Notes: generated from the letters alone by a model not told the origin. Counted from the stretch's first letter, positions 37,140-46,823 are shown. The stretch is DNA of 64,000 nt from Nocardia arizonensis (GCF_001310275.1 NZ_LGYZ01000081.1:248001-312000); one strand, 5' to 3'. Numbers and translations are program-made.

Positions 37140-38669
37140 CTACGACGTCGATGCGACCGCAACGCGCTCGGTCGTGGTCGTCACCACATCGGTGAGGTTC
37201 AGCGTCTTGGAGGTCCAGTCCCAGACCTCCCCGAACAGCGACTGGTTCTCCGACAGCTTCACGCCCAGCGACGGGATCATGGTGCGCAGCTTGGGGGTCC
37301 ACTCACCGTATTCGCGCGGGAAACAGCGCTGGAGGACGTCGAGCATGGCGGTGACACAGGTCGATGCGCCCGGTGAGGCGCCGAGCAGACCCGCGATGCT
37401 GCCATCCTCGGCGGCGATCACGGCCGTGCCGAGTTCGAGCACGCCGCCCACACCCTTGCGGCGGATGATCTGCACGCGCTGGCCCGCGGTGATCAGTTCC
37501 CAGTCGCGGCCGTCGGCGCGCGGGACGAACTCCTCCATCGTGTACACCTTGCCCGCCCGCGACTTGAGCAGTTCCGAGACCAGGTATTTGACCAGCGACA
37601 GCTCCGTCACGCCGACGCCGAGCATGGGAGTGAGGTTGCCCGGACGGATGGACTTGAACAGGTCGCCGTTGCCGCCGTCCTTGAGGAACTTGGGCGTCCA
37701 GCCCGCGTACGGGCCGAACAGCAGGCCCGCGCGGCCGTTGATGACGCGGGTGTCCAGATGCGGTACCGACATGGGCGGTGCGCCGACGGCGGCCTTGCCG
37801 TAGACCTTGGCCTCGTGCTTGCCGATCAGCTCGGGGTTCGTGCAGCGCAGGAACTGCCCGCTGACCGGGAAGCCCGCGAAGCCCTTGATCTCCTTGATGC
37901 CGGACTTCTGCAACAGCGGCAGCGCGCCGCCGCCCGCGCCGACGAATACGAACTTGGCGTGCACGGTCCGCACCCGGCCGGTGCGGACATTGCGCACCTT
38001 CACCACCCAGCTGCCGTCGGATCGCTTGGACAGGTCGCGCACCTCGTGGCCGAAGGCCAGATCCGCGCCCGTCGAGCCGAGGTAGGCGAGCAGTTCCTTG
38101 GTCAGCGAACCGAAGTCGATATCGGTGCCCGCGTCGGTCCAGTTCAGCGCGACCGGCTCGGAGAAGTCGCGCCCGCGGGCCATGAGCGGCAGGCGGCGAC
38201 GGAACTCGTCGGGGCTGTCGATGTACTCCATACCCGCGAACAGCGGATGCCGGACCAGCGCTTCGTAGCGCTTGCGCAGGTATCGCACGTCGGATTCACC
38301 GTGCACGAAGCTGACGTGCGGAATGGGGTTGATGAACCGGGACGGATCGCCGAGCACCCCGGTCTCCACCGCGTACGCCCAGAACTGGCGCGAGACCTGG
38401 AAGCGCTCGTTGATGTCGATGGCCTTGCTCACGTCGACCGATCCGTCGGCGTTCTGCGGGCTGTAGTTGAGTTCGCACAGCGCCGAATGGCCGGTGCCCG
38501 CGTTGTTCCACGGGTCGCTGCTCTCGCCCGCGGCGGCGTCGAGACGTTCGAACAGCGAGATCGACCAGTCCGGCTGCACCTGACGAAGCAGCGCACCCAG
38601 GGTTGCACTCATGATTCCGGCGCCGATGAGGACGACATCGGTCTTTTCAGTCATGGCAGCGTTCGACAC
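37140..38669 (-). CDS. mqo: Malate:quinone oxidoreductase
   Basis: FAD-dependent, membrane-peripheral enzyme oxidising malate to oxaloacetate with electrons passed to quinone (TCA cycle). 509 aa. FAD motif [74 protein letters not shown] near the end, all Mqo signatures. GTG 38669 (AAGGAAG upstream) or ATG 38654 may be the start. Confidence 0.94.
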   Translation of the reverse strand: MSNAAMTEKTDVVLIGAGIMSATLGALLRQVQPDWSISLFERLDAAAGESSDPWNNAGTGHSALCELNYSPQNADGSVDVSKAIDINERFQVSRQFWAYAVETGVLGDPSRFINPIPHVSFVHGESDVRYLRKRYEALVRHPLFAGMEYIDSPDEFRRRLPLMARGRDFSEPVALNWTDAGTDIDFGSLTKELLAYLGSTGADLAFGHEVRDLSKRSDGSWVVKVRNVRTGRVRTVHAKFVFVGAGGGALPLLQKSGIKEIKGFAGFPVSGQFLRCTNPELIGKHEAKVYGKAAVGAPPMSVPHLDTRVINGRAGLLFGPYAGWTPKFLKDGGNGDLFKSIRPGNLTPMLGVGVTELSLVKYLVSELLKSRAGKVYTMEEFVPRADGRDWELITAGQRVQIIRRKGVGGVLELGTAVIAAEDGSIAGLLGASPGASTCVTAMLDVLQRCFPREYGEWTPKLRTMIPSLGVKLSENQSLFGEVWDWTSKTLNLTDVVTTTTERVAVASTS

Positions 38670-38934
38670 GGGTAGATCGACTTCCTTGTCACTTCGGCGC
38701 GGCCCCACCGGCTTGGGGTGGGTCTGGTTGGGCACGGGCGCTATGCGGTTGTCGCGAGCGCGGCGTGAAGCCGCGGCTCGACGGGTTGGCGGACAAGAGG
38801 TTACCCGCCGTTCACCTACTGCCAATTGTGCACCTCACGCACCGGATACCCCGAAGCGAGCCGAGTAACTGTGACATAGATTCCTTCCCGTCCCGCACTG
38901 CCGATCAAGGCGTTCGTCGCCTAGATTGGGGCAG

Positions 38935-39996
38935 GTGACCGAGCAGACCTCCCACAGCGTGTCGGATATCACGGACGGAACCGGATGGGGCCCCGACGTG
39001 CTGGGCGCGGGATACGAACAGCGGACCATCGCCCTCGGACCGGACCCCGACGGCGAGGGCGAGGCGGTCGCCACCCTGGTGCGCCATCGGCCCGATATCG
39101 CTCCCACCGGCACCGCCGTGCTCTACCTGCACGGGTTCACCGACTACTTCTTCCAGCGCCACCTCGCCGAGCACTTCGCGGAGCGGGGCCACCACTTCTA
39201 CGCGCTCGACCTGCGCAAGTGCGGCCGCTCGCGGCGCGCGGACCAGACACCGCACTTCGTGACCGATCTGGCGTACTACGACGCGGAACTGACCGAGGCG
39301 CTGCGCATCGTGCGCGAGGAGACCGACCGACCCGTCCTCGTGGTGGCGCACTCGACCGGCGGTCTGATCGCCGCGCTCTGGCTGGACCGGCTCAACAAGG
39401 CCGCGGGCGCGTTCGCCTCGGGCGTGACGGGACTGGTCCTCAACAGCCCCTGGTTCGATCTACATGGACCGGCCTACTACCGCACCGTCGGCACCCCGTT
39501 GATCAACGCCCTCGGCCGCTTCCGCCGCATGTTCACCCTGCCCGGCGCGGAGATCAGCACCTACGGCGACAGCCTGCACACCTCGGTCGCCGGTGAATGG
39601 GACTACGACCTCGACTGGAAGCCGCTGGCGGGATTCCCGGTGCGCTTCGGTTGGCTGCGCGCGATCCGCAACGGTCACGCGCGCCTGCACCGCGGACTCG
39701 ACATCGGGGTGCCGTCGCTGATCCTGCGTTCCCGGCTGACCCGGTTCACCCGCGAGTACGGCCCGCACGCCGACGTCGCCGACGTGGTGCTCGACGTGCG
39801 TCAGATCCAGCGCTGGTCGGGCTGCCTCGGCGACCGCACCAACATCGTGCCGATCGAGGGGGCGCGCCACGACGTGTTCCTGTCCTCGGCCGAACCCCGC
39901 GCGAAGGCGTTCGCGGAAATGGACAACTGGCTGGACTGGCTGGCGGCCCACCGTGTCGAATCGGCCGCGGCCGAATCACCACAGGCTGGTGCGTAG
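38935..39996 (+). CDS. Alpha/beta hydrolase (Rv2854-like)
   Basis: 353 aa, lysophospholipase-like (Hydrolase_4) layout: VLYLHGFTDYFFQRHLAEHF (oxyanion region), HHFYALDLRKCGRSRR, nucleophile elbow VVAHSTGGLIAALWLDRL, late His in IEGARHDVFLSSAEPR. No signal peptide. GTG 38935. Divergent from mqo; its last 21 bases overlap the convergent gene's end. Probable lipid esterase; substrate unknown. Confidence 0.85.
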   Translation: MTEQTSHSVSDITDGTGWGPDVLGAGYEQRTIALGPDPDGEGEAVATLVRHRPDIAPTGTAVLYLHGFTDYFFQRHLAEHFAERGHHFYALDLRKCGRSRRADQTPHFVTDLAYYDAELTEALRIVREETDRPVLVVAHSTGGLIAALWLDRLNKAAGAFASGVTGLVLNSPWFDLHGPAYYRTVGTPLINALGRFRRMFTLPGAEISTYGDSLHTSVAGEWDYDLDWKPLAGFPVRFGWLRAIRNGHARLHRGLDIGVPSLILRSRLTRFTREYGPHADVADVVLDVRQIQRWSGCLGDRTNIVPIEGARHDVFLSSAEPRAKAFAEMDNWLDWLAAHRVESAAAESPQAGA

Positions 39997-40539
39997 CACG
40001 ATCTCGGTGGCGAATTCGTGGTCGGCCTCGGTCGCCACGTTCTCGACGTCGACGTCGACCACCCGGAACTCGCCGTAGACGAACCGGCCGGAACCCTCGG
40101 CCACCGACCGCGGCAGGTTCTTGGTCGCCAGCACCGTGACCGGCAGCTCCATCGGACGGCAGGACGGGTCGGCGACAGACCCGTCCGCCCCCGGGGCGGC
40201 CGGATGCCCGCGATCGGCCACGGTCAGACTCGAGAAGCGCCCGAACGGCCCGGCGCAGAACCGCCAGGCCAGCGCGGCGCCCGTACCGCGGGCGGCGACA
40301 TTGGCGTAGGGCACGGCGAGTTCATCGAGGATCGCGTGCACCGCCGGTCCGTCGAGCCCTTCCACGGACTCCACGACGACCGTGCGCAGATCCGAGTTGT
40401 GCAGGCGGGCGCACACCTGGTCGAAGACGTCCGCCGGGTCCGCGGCGTCGGGTAGCAGCAGCACGGTGTGCCGCGTTTCCGGGCCGTCGACCCGTACCGT
40501 CCAACTCCGGTCACCGACCGTGATCCGACGAGATTTCAT
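39976..40539 (-). CDS. Unknown protein with a degenerate alpha/beta-hydrolase-like outline
   Basis: 187 aa from ATG 40539 (MKSRRITVGDRSWTVRVDG). VLLLPDAADPADVFDQVC resembles the strand-loop after beta-3 of hydrolases, and NVAARGTGAALAWRFCAG sits where a GxSxG elbow would be but has GTGAA, so no catalytic Ser. C-terminal VDVDVENVATEADHEFATE. Probably non-enzymatic. The 3' end overlaps the convergent hydrolase gene by 21 bases. Confidence 0.65.
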   Translation of the reverse strand: MKSRRITVGDRSWTVRVDGPETRHTVLLLPDAADPADVFDQVCARLHNSDLRTVVVESVEGLDGPAVHAILDELAVPYANVAARGTGAALAWRFCAGPFGRFSSLTVADRGHPAAPGADGSVADPSCRPMELPVTVLATKNLPRSVAEGSGRFVYGEFRVVDVDVENVATEADHEFATEIVLRTSLW

Positions 40540-40659
40540 GCCGGAGTACGCTACACCGCCGACCTGAACCGGAGCGCGTGTTCTGGCCCGGCTGTGGCCG
40601 GACACTCGCCGCGCGCGGGTCGTGGCCGCTATCACGACCGGGCCGGGCCGCAGCGGACC

Positions 40660-42222
40660 TCACGCCGGATGCGCCCCCGGCACCGGTGTGCCCAGCCGCG
40701 CGCGCAGGGTCGGCAGATCGCTCGTCGCGCCCGCCGTGATCAGTTCCTCGATCCGAGCGATGTCCAGATGTTGTTCCACGAGATCGGCGAGCAGATCCAA
40801 TTGCGCCGAACGCACATCGGCGACCGAGACGTCGTCGGCGACGAGGTAGTCGAAGCGGCCCGCGCGATCGGCGACCACCCGCAGCCAGGCCCGCCGGAAA
40901 TCGTCGGATTCGAGCAGTCCGTGCAGGTGGGTGCCCCACACCGCACGCCGCACGCTGCCCTCGGGCCGACCGTCGACCTCGAGCCAGGCCGGATCGCCAC
41001 TGTGGGTGACCCGCCCGTGGTGGATCTCGTAACCCGACACCCCGATTCCGGTGGTGGCGACCCGGCCGACGCCGTGCCCGGTGACCTGCCGCAGCACCTT
41101 CGAGGTATCGAATTCGATCTCCAGATCCAGCAGACCGAGTCCGTTCACCACACCCGCGTCGCACTCCACCCGGTCGGTGATGTGCTTGCCGAGCATCTGA
41201 TAGCCCCCGCAGATGCCGAGGATGGGACGGCCGACGGCGGCGCGCTCCCGTAGCGCCTTGGCGATACCGTTGCGGCGCAGCCATTCCAGGTCCGACACGG
41301 TGGCCTTGCTGCCGGGCAGCACCACCAGGTCGGCGTCGGCCAGCCGCGACGGTTCGGTCGCCCAGCGCACCGACACCCCCGGCTCGCAGGCCAGCGCCTC
41401 GACATCGGTGGAATTGGAGATCCGGGGTAGTCGGACCGCGGCGACGGTGAGCCATTCACCGCCTACCGGCGGGCGCGGGCGGCCGACGGCCGCGTCGGCG
41501 ACGGTGCCGAGGGAATCCTCCGCGTCGATCCACAACTCCTCGGAATAGGGAATGACTCCGAGGGTGGGACGTCCGGTCAACTCGGTCAGCCGGTCCAGAC
41601 CCGGCCGCAGCAATTCGACGTCGCCGCGGAACTTGTTGACGACGAAACCGGAGATGAGCCGCTGGTCCTCGGGGTCGAGCACGGCGAGGGTGCCGAACAG
41701 ATGGGCGAGCACGCCGCCGCGGTCGATATCGCCGACCACGAGCACCGGCAGCCCGGATTCCCGGGCGAGCCCCATATTCGCCAGATCCGTTGCCCGCAGA
41801 TTGATCTCGGCGGGCGAACCCGCGCCCTCGCAGATCACCACGTCGAATTCCGCGCGCAGCGAATCGAGTTCGGCCGCGACGATTTTACGCAGGCTCTGCC
41901 GGTGCCGGAAGTAGTCGCGTGCGCCGACCTTGCCAACGGCCTTGCCACGCACCACCAGTTGCGACTTGCGCTCGCTGCCAGGTTTGAGCAGCACGGGATT
42001 GAAGCGGACGCTGGGTTCGAGTCCGCAGGCCAGCGCCTGTAACGCCTGGGCGCGGCCGATCTCCCCGCCGTCGAGGGTGACCACGGAATTGTTCGACATG
42101 TTCTGCGCCTTGAACGGCGCGACCCGCACGCCCCGGCGGGCCAGCAACCGGCACAGTCCGGCCACCACGACGCTCTTACCCGCATCGGAGGTGGTGCCCG
42201 CGATCAGCAGCGCGCCCTTCAC
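40660..42222 (-). CDS. cobQ: Cobyric acid synthase
   Basis: Amidates side chains b, d, e and g of adenosylcobyrinic acid a,c-diamide. 520 aa. P-loop [54 protein letters not shown], and a C-terminal glutamine amidotransferase with [18 protein letters not shown] (Cys nucleophile) and [12 protein letters not shown]. Separate from the cobO-cobB row but same strand; map follows upstream. Confidence 0.95.
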   Translation of the reverse strand: MKGALLIAGTTSDAGKSVVVAGLCRLLARRGVRVAPFKAQNMSNNSVVTLDGGEIGRAQALQALACGLEPSVRFNPVLLKPGSERKSQLVVRGKAVGKVGARDYFRHRQSLRKIVAAELDSLRAEFDVVICEGAGSPAEINLRATDLANMGLARESGLPVLVVGDIDRGGVLAHLFGTLAVLDPEDQRLISGFVVNKFRGDVELLRPGLDRLTELTGRPTLGVIPYSEELWIDAEDSLGTVADAAVGRPRPPVGGEWLTVAAVRLPRISNSTDVEALACEPGVSVRWATEPSRLADADLVVLPGSKATVSDLEWLRRNGIAKALRERAAVGRPILGICGGYQMLGKHITDRVECDAGVVNGLGLLDLEIEFDTSKVLRQVTGHGVGRVATTGIGVSGYEIHHGRVTHSGDPAWLEVDGRPEGSVRRAVWGTHLHGLLESDDFRRAWLRVVADRAGRFDYLVADDVSVADVRSAQLDLLADLVEQHLDIARIEELITAGATSDLPTLRARLGTPVPGAHPA

Positions 42223-42256
42223 GGTGCCACCGTCGCCGGACCGGCGTGCGCGCCGG

Positions 42257-43120
42257 TCACGGCAGGGTCAGGATCTCGGCGCCGGTCTCGGTGACTACCA
42301 GGGTGTGCTCGAACTGGGCCGTCCATTTGCGGTCCTTGGTAACCACCGTCCAGCCGTCGTCCCAGATCTCGTAGTCGATGCTGCCCAGGTTGATCATCGG
42401 CTCGATGGTGAAGGTCATGCCCGGTTCGATGATGGATTCGACGGCGGGCTGGTCGTAGTGCAGGATGACCAACCCGCTGTGGAAGGTGGGACCGACACCG
42501 TGGCCGGTGAAGTCGCGGACCACCCCGTAGCCGAAGCGATTGGCGTAGGACTCGATCACCCGGCCGATCACGTTTAGCGCGCGACCCGGGCGCACCGCCT
42601 TGATGGCGCGCAGGGTGGCCTCCTCGGTGCGCTCCACGAGCAGGCGCACGTCCTCCTCGACCGCACCGGCGAGGAAGGTCTTGTTCGTATCGCCGTGCAC
42701 ACCGTGGATATAGGCGGTGACGTCGATATTGACGATGTCACCGTCCTCGACGACGGTCGAGTCGGGAATGCCGTGGCAGATCACCTCGTTCAGCGAGGTG
42801 CAGCAGGATTTCGGGAAACCCTTGTATCCGAGTGTCGACGGGTAGGCGCCGTGATCGCACATGTACTCGTGGGCGATGCGGTCGAGTTCGTCGGTGGTCA
42901 CCCCCGGCGCCACCGCCTTACCGGCCTCCTCGAGCGCCCGGGCCGCGATTCGGCCCGCGATACGCATCTTCTCGATGGTCTCGGCGGTCTGCACCCACGG
43001 CTCGCGCCCCTCGTTCACGGTCTTCTTCCACGCGTACTCCGGGCGCTCGATCGCGCGCGGGACCTCACGCGTGGGCGACTGCGTACCGGGTACGAGCGGT
43101 TTGCGGGTCCGAACAGACAT
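42257..43120 (-). CDS. map: Methionine aminopeptidase, type I (MapB-like)
   Basis: Removes N-terminal Met from nascent proteins. 287 aa with a 40-residue N-terminal extension, as in MapB (Rv2861c). Metal ligands: [20 protein letters not shown] (two Asp), [15 protein letters not shown] (His), TIEPMINLG (Glu), [12 protein letters not shown] (Glu); substrate His in [13 protein letters not shown] 43120. Confidence 0.95.
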   Translation of the reverse strand: MSVRTRKPLVPGTQSPTREVPRAIERPEYAWKKTVNEGREPWVQTAETIEKMRIAGRIAARALEEAGKAVAPGVTTDELDRIAHEYMCDHGAYPSTLGYKGFPKSCCTSLNEVICHGIPDSTVVEDGDIVNIDVTAYIHGVHGDTNKTFLAGAVEEDVRLLVERTEEATLRAIKAVRPGRALNVIGRVIESYANRFGYGVVRDFTGHGVGPTFHSGLVILHYDQPAVESIIEPGMTFTIEPMINLGSIDYEIWDDGWTVVTKDRKWTAQFEHTLVVTETGAEILTLP

Positions 43121-43175
43121 GCAACAAGACTATCCGGCCCGGGGCCTCACCACCCGGGGGTGCCTGATCGGAGGC

Positions 43176-45008
43176 TCAGACCCGCTTCGCGGTGACGTTC
43201 ACGACCGTCTGCGGCACGGTCTCGTCCAGCGGAATTCGCCTGTCGGCGGGCACGGTTCGGCCTGCGGTGATTTCCACCTCCGGCAGTTCCACCGTATCGG
43301 CCGATTCGACGGCCACCGGGAACCGCGCATAGGGCGGGCGGCGGAGTCGGAATACGAAATACGCCGTGCTGGAGAGGAACAGAGCGCAGGCGAGCAGGGA
43401 CAACAGGGCGACGAGGTCGGTGTCGAAGGGGGATGCGGGCCGGGTCGACGCGATATCGGCCACCCGGTCGGTTCGGCGTTGGCGGTCCGAGGCGGCGGCC
43501 GCCGGTCCGTGCCCGACGGTGTCCGGGACGGGTTGTTCGACGGCGCGCGGCGGATCGGGCTGTCCCGGTGCGTCCGCGGCAACGGCGACCGGTCCGGGGA
43601 CGCGGTGGGCGGCGAGGTCCGCGGCGACGGCCCGGAACCAGGTCAGGACCAGTTCGGTGGCGGAACTGCCGTCGGGATTGAAGCCGGGATCGGCGTAGTC
43701 GCCGTGGCGGCGCACGGTATCGGAGTAGCGCAGCCACAGGGCGGGATCGAGCAGTTCGGCGGCCTCGGCGCTGAGGTAGCCGAGGGCGTCGAAGCTCGTG
43801 GCGACCAGATTGAACACCGTGCGGCGGGGCAGGGGACGGCCGGAGGCGGTGACGATCGCGGAAACCATGCGGTCGATTCCGGCCGGCGGGTCCGGTGCGT
43901 CCGCGATATCGGCGACCTCGTCCGGGGTGAGCGCGACCCCGATCATGGCGAGCAGGGTGTTCAGCGCGCTGGTCCCCAGTTTGAGCAGGGCTTCGCGTTC
44001 CTGTTCGGCATCGTCGACTCGGGGATCGGCGGCCTCGGCCAGCCGCACGCTCAGCGGTTTCTCCGGTGTCAGCGACAACGTGCCCAACGAATAGCCGTCC
44101 AGGTCGTGATTGACCACGGTGACCGCCGCCCGCCCGACGGCGCTGGAAAGGGCCGTCGAGATCGAGGTCAGCGCGGCCACCGGATCCGTCGGCACGAGTT
44201 CGGCCTGGCCGAGGATGTCCACGATCATGTGCAACAGCGGCGTCCGGGCGGGCGCGTCGCAGGCGAGGTCGCCCGGGACACACAGCGAGGCGATCCGCCC
44301 GGTCAGCGCGCCGAAGTCGGCGGCGATATCGCGCAGCGGGCCGATGCCGCCGCCGGTGAGCGCGCCCTGGGTGAATTCGGGGACGGCATTCAGTTCGGCG
44401 CCGGTGGTCCCTGGCGCGGGATCGGGGTGGGCCCGCCCGGGCAGTCCGGGAAAGACGGGGGCTCCCGGCGAACGCGTCGGGTCGGCCAGCAGGGCCACCG
44501 CCGCGACCCGATCCGCGGACACCGCGCCCGCGCCGTCGCCGACCTCGCGAGCGAACATCGACACCACGTGCGCGCCTTGGGAATAGCCGATGAGTCCCAG
44601 CTGGGATCGCGGGCAGCGCTCGGCGACCGAACCCGCCATCTCCCGCAGGCGCGTCAGGCCTTCGGTGGCCGAATCCGAGTACGTCACATCGGTTCCCGGC
44701 GTCGCGCCGCCGAAACTCGCCGAGTACGGCACGTACGCGCGGTCGACGAGACGACCGTCACCGAGTCCGGTCAGCGGCGCGAGTACCGACGCGAGCATGC
44801 CCGTGTCCTCGGTGCGGGAGGCGTCGGTCGATGACTGCCCCGTTCCCTGCACGCCGAGCACGAAAAGGGCGGGGCACGTGGCGGATATCCGCACGCCGTC
44901 CTCGCCCGCGCCCGGGGGCTGTCCCGACGCCGTCGCGGCGACCGGCATGGTCACCGAGACGAGGAATGCACCGACCGTGCGCGTCGCCGCCCGACGAGCA
45001 CACTTCAT
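43176..45008 (-). CDS. Cutinase-family serine esterase with C-terminal membrane anchor
   Basis: 610 aa. Signal peptide MKCARRAATRTVGAFLVSVT then ATASG cleavage region. Cutinase-like domain (about 35-300): CPALFVLGVQGTGQSS, SQLGLIGYSQGAHVVSMFAR (GxSxG), CVPGDLACD. Middle part helical and unassigned. A membrane segment near the end (VALLSLLACALFLSSTAYFV) is followed by a cytoplasmic tail. GGAGGTCAGG ribosome-binding site before ATG 45008. Likely a cell-envelope lipid/ester hydrolase (Culp-like), unusually large. Two micro-ORFs lie just upstream on the same strand. Confidence 0.82.
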   Translation of the reverse strand: MKCARRAATRTVGAFLVSVTMPVAATASGQPPGAGEDGVRISATCPALFVLGVQGTGQSSTDASRTEDTGMLASVLAPLTGLGDGRLVDRAYVPYSASFGGATPGTDVTYSDSATEGLTRLREMAGSVAERCPRSQLGLIGYSQGAHVVSMFAREVGDGAGAVSADRVAAVALLADPTRSPGAPVFPGLPGRAHPDPAPGTTGAELNAVPEFTQGALTGGGIGPLRDIAADFGALTGRIASLCVPGDLACDAPARTPLLHMIVDILGQAELVPTDPVAALTSISTALSSAVGRAAVTVVNHDLDGYSLGTLSLTPEKPLSVRLAEAADPRVDDAEQEREALLKLGTSALNTLLAMIGVALTPDEVADIADAPDPPAGIDRMVSAIVTASGRPLPRRTVFNLVATSFDALGYLSAEAAELLDPALWLRYSDTVRRHGDYADPGFNPDGSSATELVLTWFRAVAADLAAHRVPGPVAVAADAPGQPDPPRAVEQPVPDTVGHGPAAAASDRQRRTDRVADIASTRPASPFDTDLVALLSLLACALFLSSTAYFVFRLRRPPYARFPVAVESADTVELPEVEITAGRTVPADRRIPLDETVPQTVVNVTAKRV

Positions 45009-45058
45009 CCTGACCTCCGGGTTCACAGAATCGCTGCGATCGAGAACGAGTTCGCGCG

Positions 45059-45130
45059 CTAGGGCACCAGGAGTCCGATGACCAGATCGACGATCGCGCC
45101 GACCAGCCGTCCGACGATGCTCAACAGCAT
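45059..45130 (-). CDS. Micro-ORF 2: 23-residue hydrophobic peptide
   Basis: ATG at 45130 with a strong GGGAGGA ribosome-binding site 6 bases upstream; ends TAG at 45059, 50 bases before the esterase start. Peptide starts MLLSIVGRLVGAIVDLV and ends GLLVP. Only one Arg and one Asp, spaced so that a helix would be amphipathic to transmembrane. Too short for gene callers. Role unknown: leader peptide, small membrane protein or PorA/PorH-like envelope peptide are all possible. Confidence 0.55.
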   Translation of the reverse strand: MLLSIVGRLVGAIVDLVIGLLVP

Positions 45131-45192
45131 TTCGAGTCCTCCCGCCCACGGGTGACGCGCCGATCGCGCCATCCCCGGTATCCGGTCGCGAC

Positions 45193-45249
45193 ACCGGAAT
45201 GCCCGCCTCGTCGGTCACGTTCGAGATCGTGCGAGGCGGGCATTCCGGT
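45193..45249. terminator. 18-bp perfect inverted repeat between the two micro-ORFs
   Basis: Left arm 45193-45210 (ACCGGAATGCCCGCCTCG), right arm 45232-45249, exactly complementary, with a 21-base loop. It would form a long GC-rich RNA hairpin on either strand. No T-tract follows, so it may be a Rho-independent-like stop, an mRNA processing/stability site or part of an attenuator with the smaller hairpin next to it. Confidence 0.7.
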
Positions 45250-45258
45250 CAGGTCGGA

Positions 45259-45281
45259 CGAGGCGGGATCACCCCGCCTCG
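45259..45281. terminator. 9-bp hairpin after micro-ORF 1, sharing its stem sequence with the larger repeat
   Basis: CGAGGCGGG (45259-45267), loop ATCAC, CCCGCCTCG (45273-45281). On the minus strand it begins 12 bases after the micro-ORF 1 stop. The same 9-mer forms the inner end of the 18-bp repeat, so four copies in alternating orientation can pair in mutually exclusive ways. Confidence 0.65.
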
Positions 45282-45292
45282 ACACACGGCGC

Positions 45293-45385
45293 TCAGAACA
45301 GCGCGCCGCCGAGACCGGTGATCACACCGGCGAGGCTGTTCACCACGTTGCCGACAACCCCGAGCAGACCACTGAGCAGACCCAT
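45293..45385 (-). CDS. Micro-ORF 1: 30-residue glycine/valine-rich hydrophobic peptide
   Basis: ATG 45385 to TGA 45293. Starts MGLLSGLLGVVGNVVN and ends TGLGGALF; no charged residue at all, with Gly, Leu, Val, Ser and Asn only giving polarity. Upstream is purine-rich (AAAGAGAGCTAAGAAG) but without a textbook GGAGG. Followed within 12 bases by a hairpin, then a larger one, then micro-ORF 2 and the esterase. Not recognised. Confidence 0.5.
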   Translation of the reverse strand: MGLLSGLLGVVGNVVNSLAGVITGLGGALF

Positions 45386-45609
45386 CTTCTTAGCTCTCTT
45401 TCGTCGGATTCCGATGTCCGGTCCGAACGTTCGTCCGGACCTCACGTGATCGCGCCCCGCACTCACATCGCAGCCGCGAACCGCCCCGACCGGACGCCGC
45501 GCACCACAGCAGGTCGGAGAGGCACAATCACCCCGTATTCGACGCGCTCCGCCATACGGATGGCTGCCGGTCGCAATCGGTAGTCGTTATCGGAGGACGC
45601 GGGCGGAGG

Positions 45610-45729
45610 TTTGCCGGGTCCGCCGCGGCCACACACCGACGGCGGCGCACCGTCGTAGAGAACCTGCTCGCGACGATCGAGCTGTTCGGCGCCGAGGTCG
45701 CGCCACGAATTCGCCGAGTCGCCGGGTGA
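45610..45729 (+). pseudogene. Possible C-terminal scrap of a luciferase-like (LLM) flavin monooxygenase
   Basis: A frame ending at TGA 45727 reads AAATHRRRRTVVENLLATIE then LFGAEVAPRIRRVAG. This resembles the final helix of LLM oxidoreductases (ENLELFAREVxPxxR). Upstream the frame is meaningless. Surrounding 45386-45843 holds no other convincing gene. Low confidence. Confidence 0.3.
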
Positions 45730-45843
45730 GTGTATTTCGTCACAGTGCGCCGAATTTCCTGGCCGTCAAGTCTGTTGTAGCCCATCCGATTCCGTCATCC
45801 TGTCACTATCGACACCACGACATCGACGTCAGGGATCACCGCG

Positions 45844-46074
45844 ATGGACACCGATCACCCTGGACCCGGACGAGCCGTCCTGGACCTCACCGCACTGCTG
45901 GGCACACTCGACTGCCACGACCCGGATTGGGCGGGCAGCTCGGCGGGCAATGCGCACACCGCCATGCAGCGACATCGGGAATGCCTGGTCGGTGAATGTG
46001 TCACCAAGACCGCCGCCTTCATCCGCCTGCGCGACGAGGGCCGCCTGACCCCGGACCCGAGCCGGACGCCCTAG
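45844..46074 (+). CDS. Small hypothetical protein, 76 aa
   Basis: MDTDHPGPGRAVLDLTALLG then LDCHDPDWAGSSAGNAHTAM and a helical end (RECLVGECVTKTAAFIRLRD). Codon use looks native and there is no antisense rival. Converges on the GntR regulator, with stops a few bases apart. No signal peptide. Family not recognised. Confidence 0.5.
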   Translation: MDTDHPGPGRAVLDLTALLGTLDCHDPDWAGSSAGNAHTAMQRHRECLVGECVTKTAAFIRLRDEGRLTPDPSRTP

Positions 46075-46805
46075 CGGGTCAGCCTGGCCTCGAAGGCGAT
46101 GCGGTCGCCGCGGTAGAGCGCCCGCACGCGTTCGATGGGCACGCCGTGCTGGTCGAGGCTGCGGCGGTGCAGCAGCAGCAACGGCAAAGAGGTCGTGCAG
46201 TCGAGCAGACCGGCCTCCCGTGGCGAGGCGAGTACGGTCTCGATGCGCTCGGTCGCGCTGTCGTAGATCACACCGGTCGCGCGGACGGCGGCGTAGAGGG
46301 AGGTCGTCGGGTCGTAGCCGCCGCGCAGGTCCGCAAAACGCGCGAGCGGCATGTAGGTGCTCTCCAGACCGATGCGCTCGCCGTCGGCGAGCAGTACCCG
46401 TTCCAGATGCATGACGGTCGCGCCGGTCCGCAGGCCCAACGCGCGGGCGGTGTCGGCGTCGGCGGGGACATCGTCCCAGGTGACGAGCAGACGACCCGGA
46501 ACCCGTCCGTAGCCGATGGCGCCCTCGGTGTAGGAACGCAGTGACAGCGGCTGCACCATCTTGGGCCGCGAGACGACCGTGCCGCGCCCCTGACGCCGAA
46601 TCCGCCCTTCCACCAGCAGATCCCGCAGGGCTTGACGCACGGTTTCGCGGGCCACCTCGAAGCGCACCGCCAGATCGCGTTCGGAGGGTACGGGATCACC
46701 CTCCTCCAGATCGTCGATGATCCGTTCCAATTCCGTGCGCACCGCGTACGACTTGGGCATTCGGCCCGAGCGCGTCGAATTCGGCGTCACCCCCGCTGCG
46801 TCCAT
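46071..46805 (-). CDS. GntR/HutC-family regulator of the aminophosphonate locus
   Basis: 244 aa. N-terminal winged helix (SYAVRTELERIIDDLEEGDP, VPSERDLAVRFEVARETVRQ) and C-terminal UTRA ligand domain (ARALGLRTGATVMHLERVLL, GLESTYMPLARFADLRGGYD). PhnF/DasR-type architecture. ATG 46805; a further in-frame GTG lies at 46823. Divergent from the FAD oxidase gene with two operator-like palindromes between, so it probably represses the phosphonate operon and itself until the ligand appears. Confidence 0.88.
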   Translation of the reverse strand: MDAAGVTPNSTRSGRMPKSYAVRTELERIIDDLEEGDPVPSERDLAVRFEVARETVRQALRDLLVEGRIRRQGRGTVVSRPKMVQPLSLRSYTEGAIGYGRVPGRLLVTWDDVPADADTARALGLRTGATVMHLERVLLADGERIGLESTYMPLARFADLRGGYDPTTSLYAAVRATGVIYDSATERIETVLASPREAGLLDCTTSLPLLLLHRRSLDQHGVPIERVRALYRGDRIAFEARLTR

Positions 46806-46823
46806 GGCACCAGCGTACCGCAA

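Noticed and set aside
45726..45995. 89-codon plus-strand frame MSVFRHSAPNF
   Set aside because: Overlaps the better 76-aa frame at 45844 and has His/Arg-rich shadow composition.
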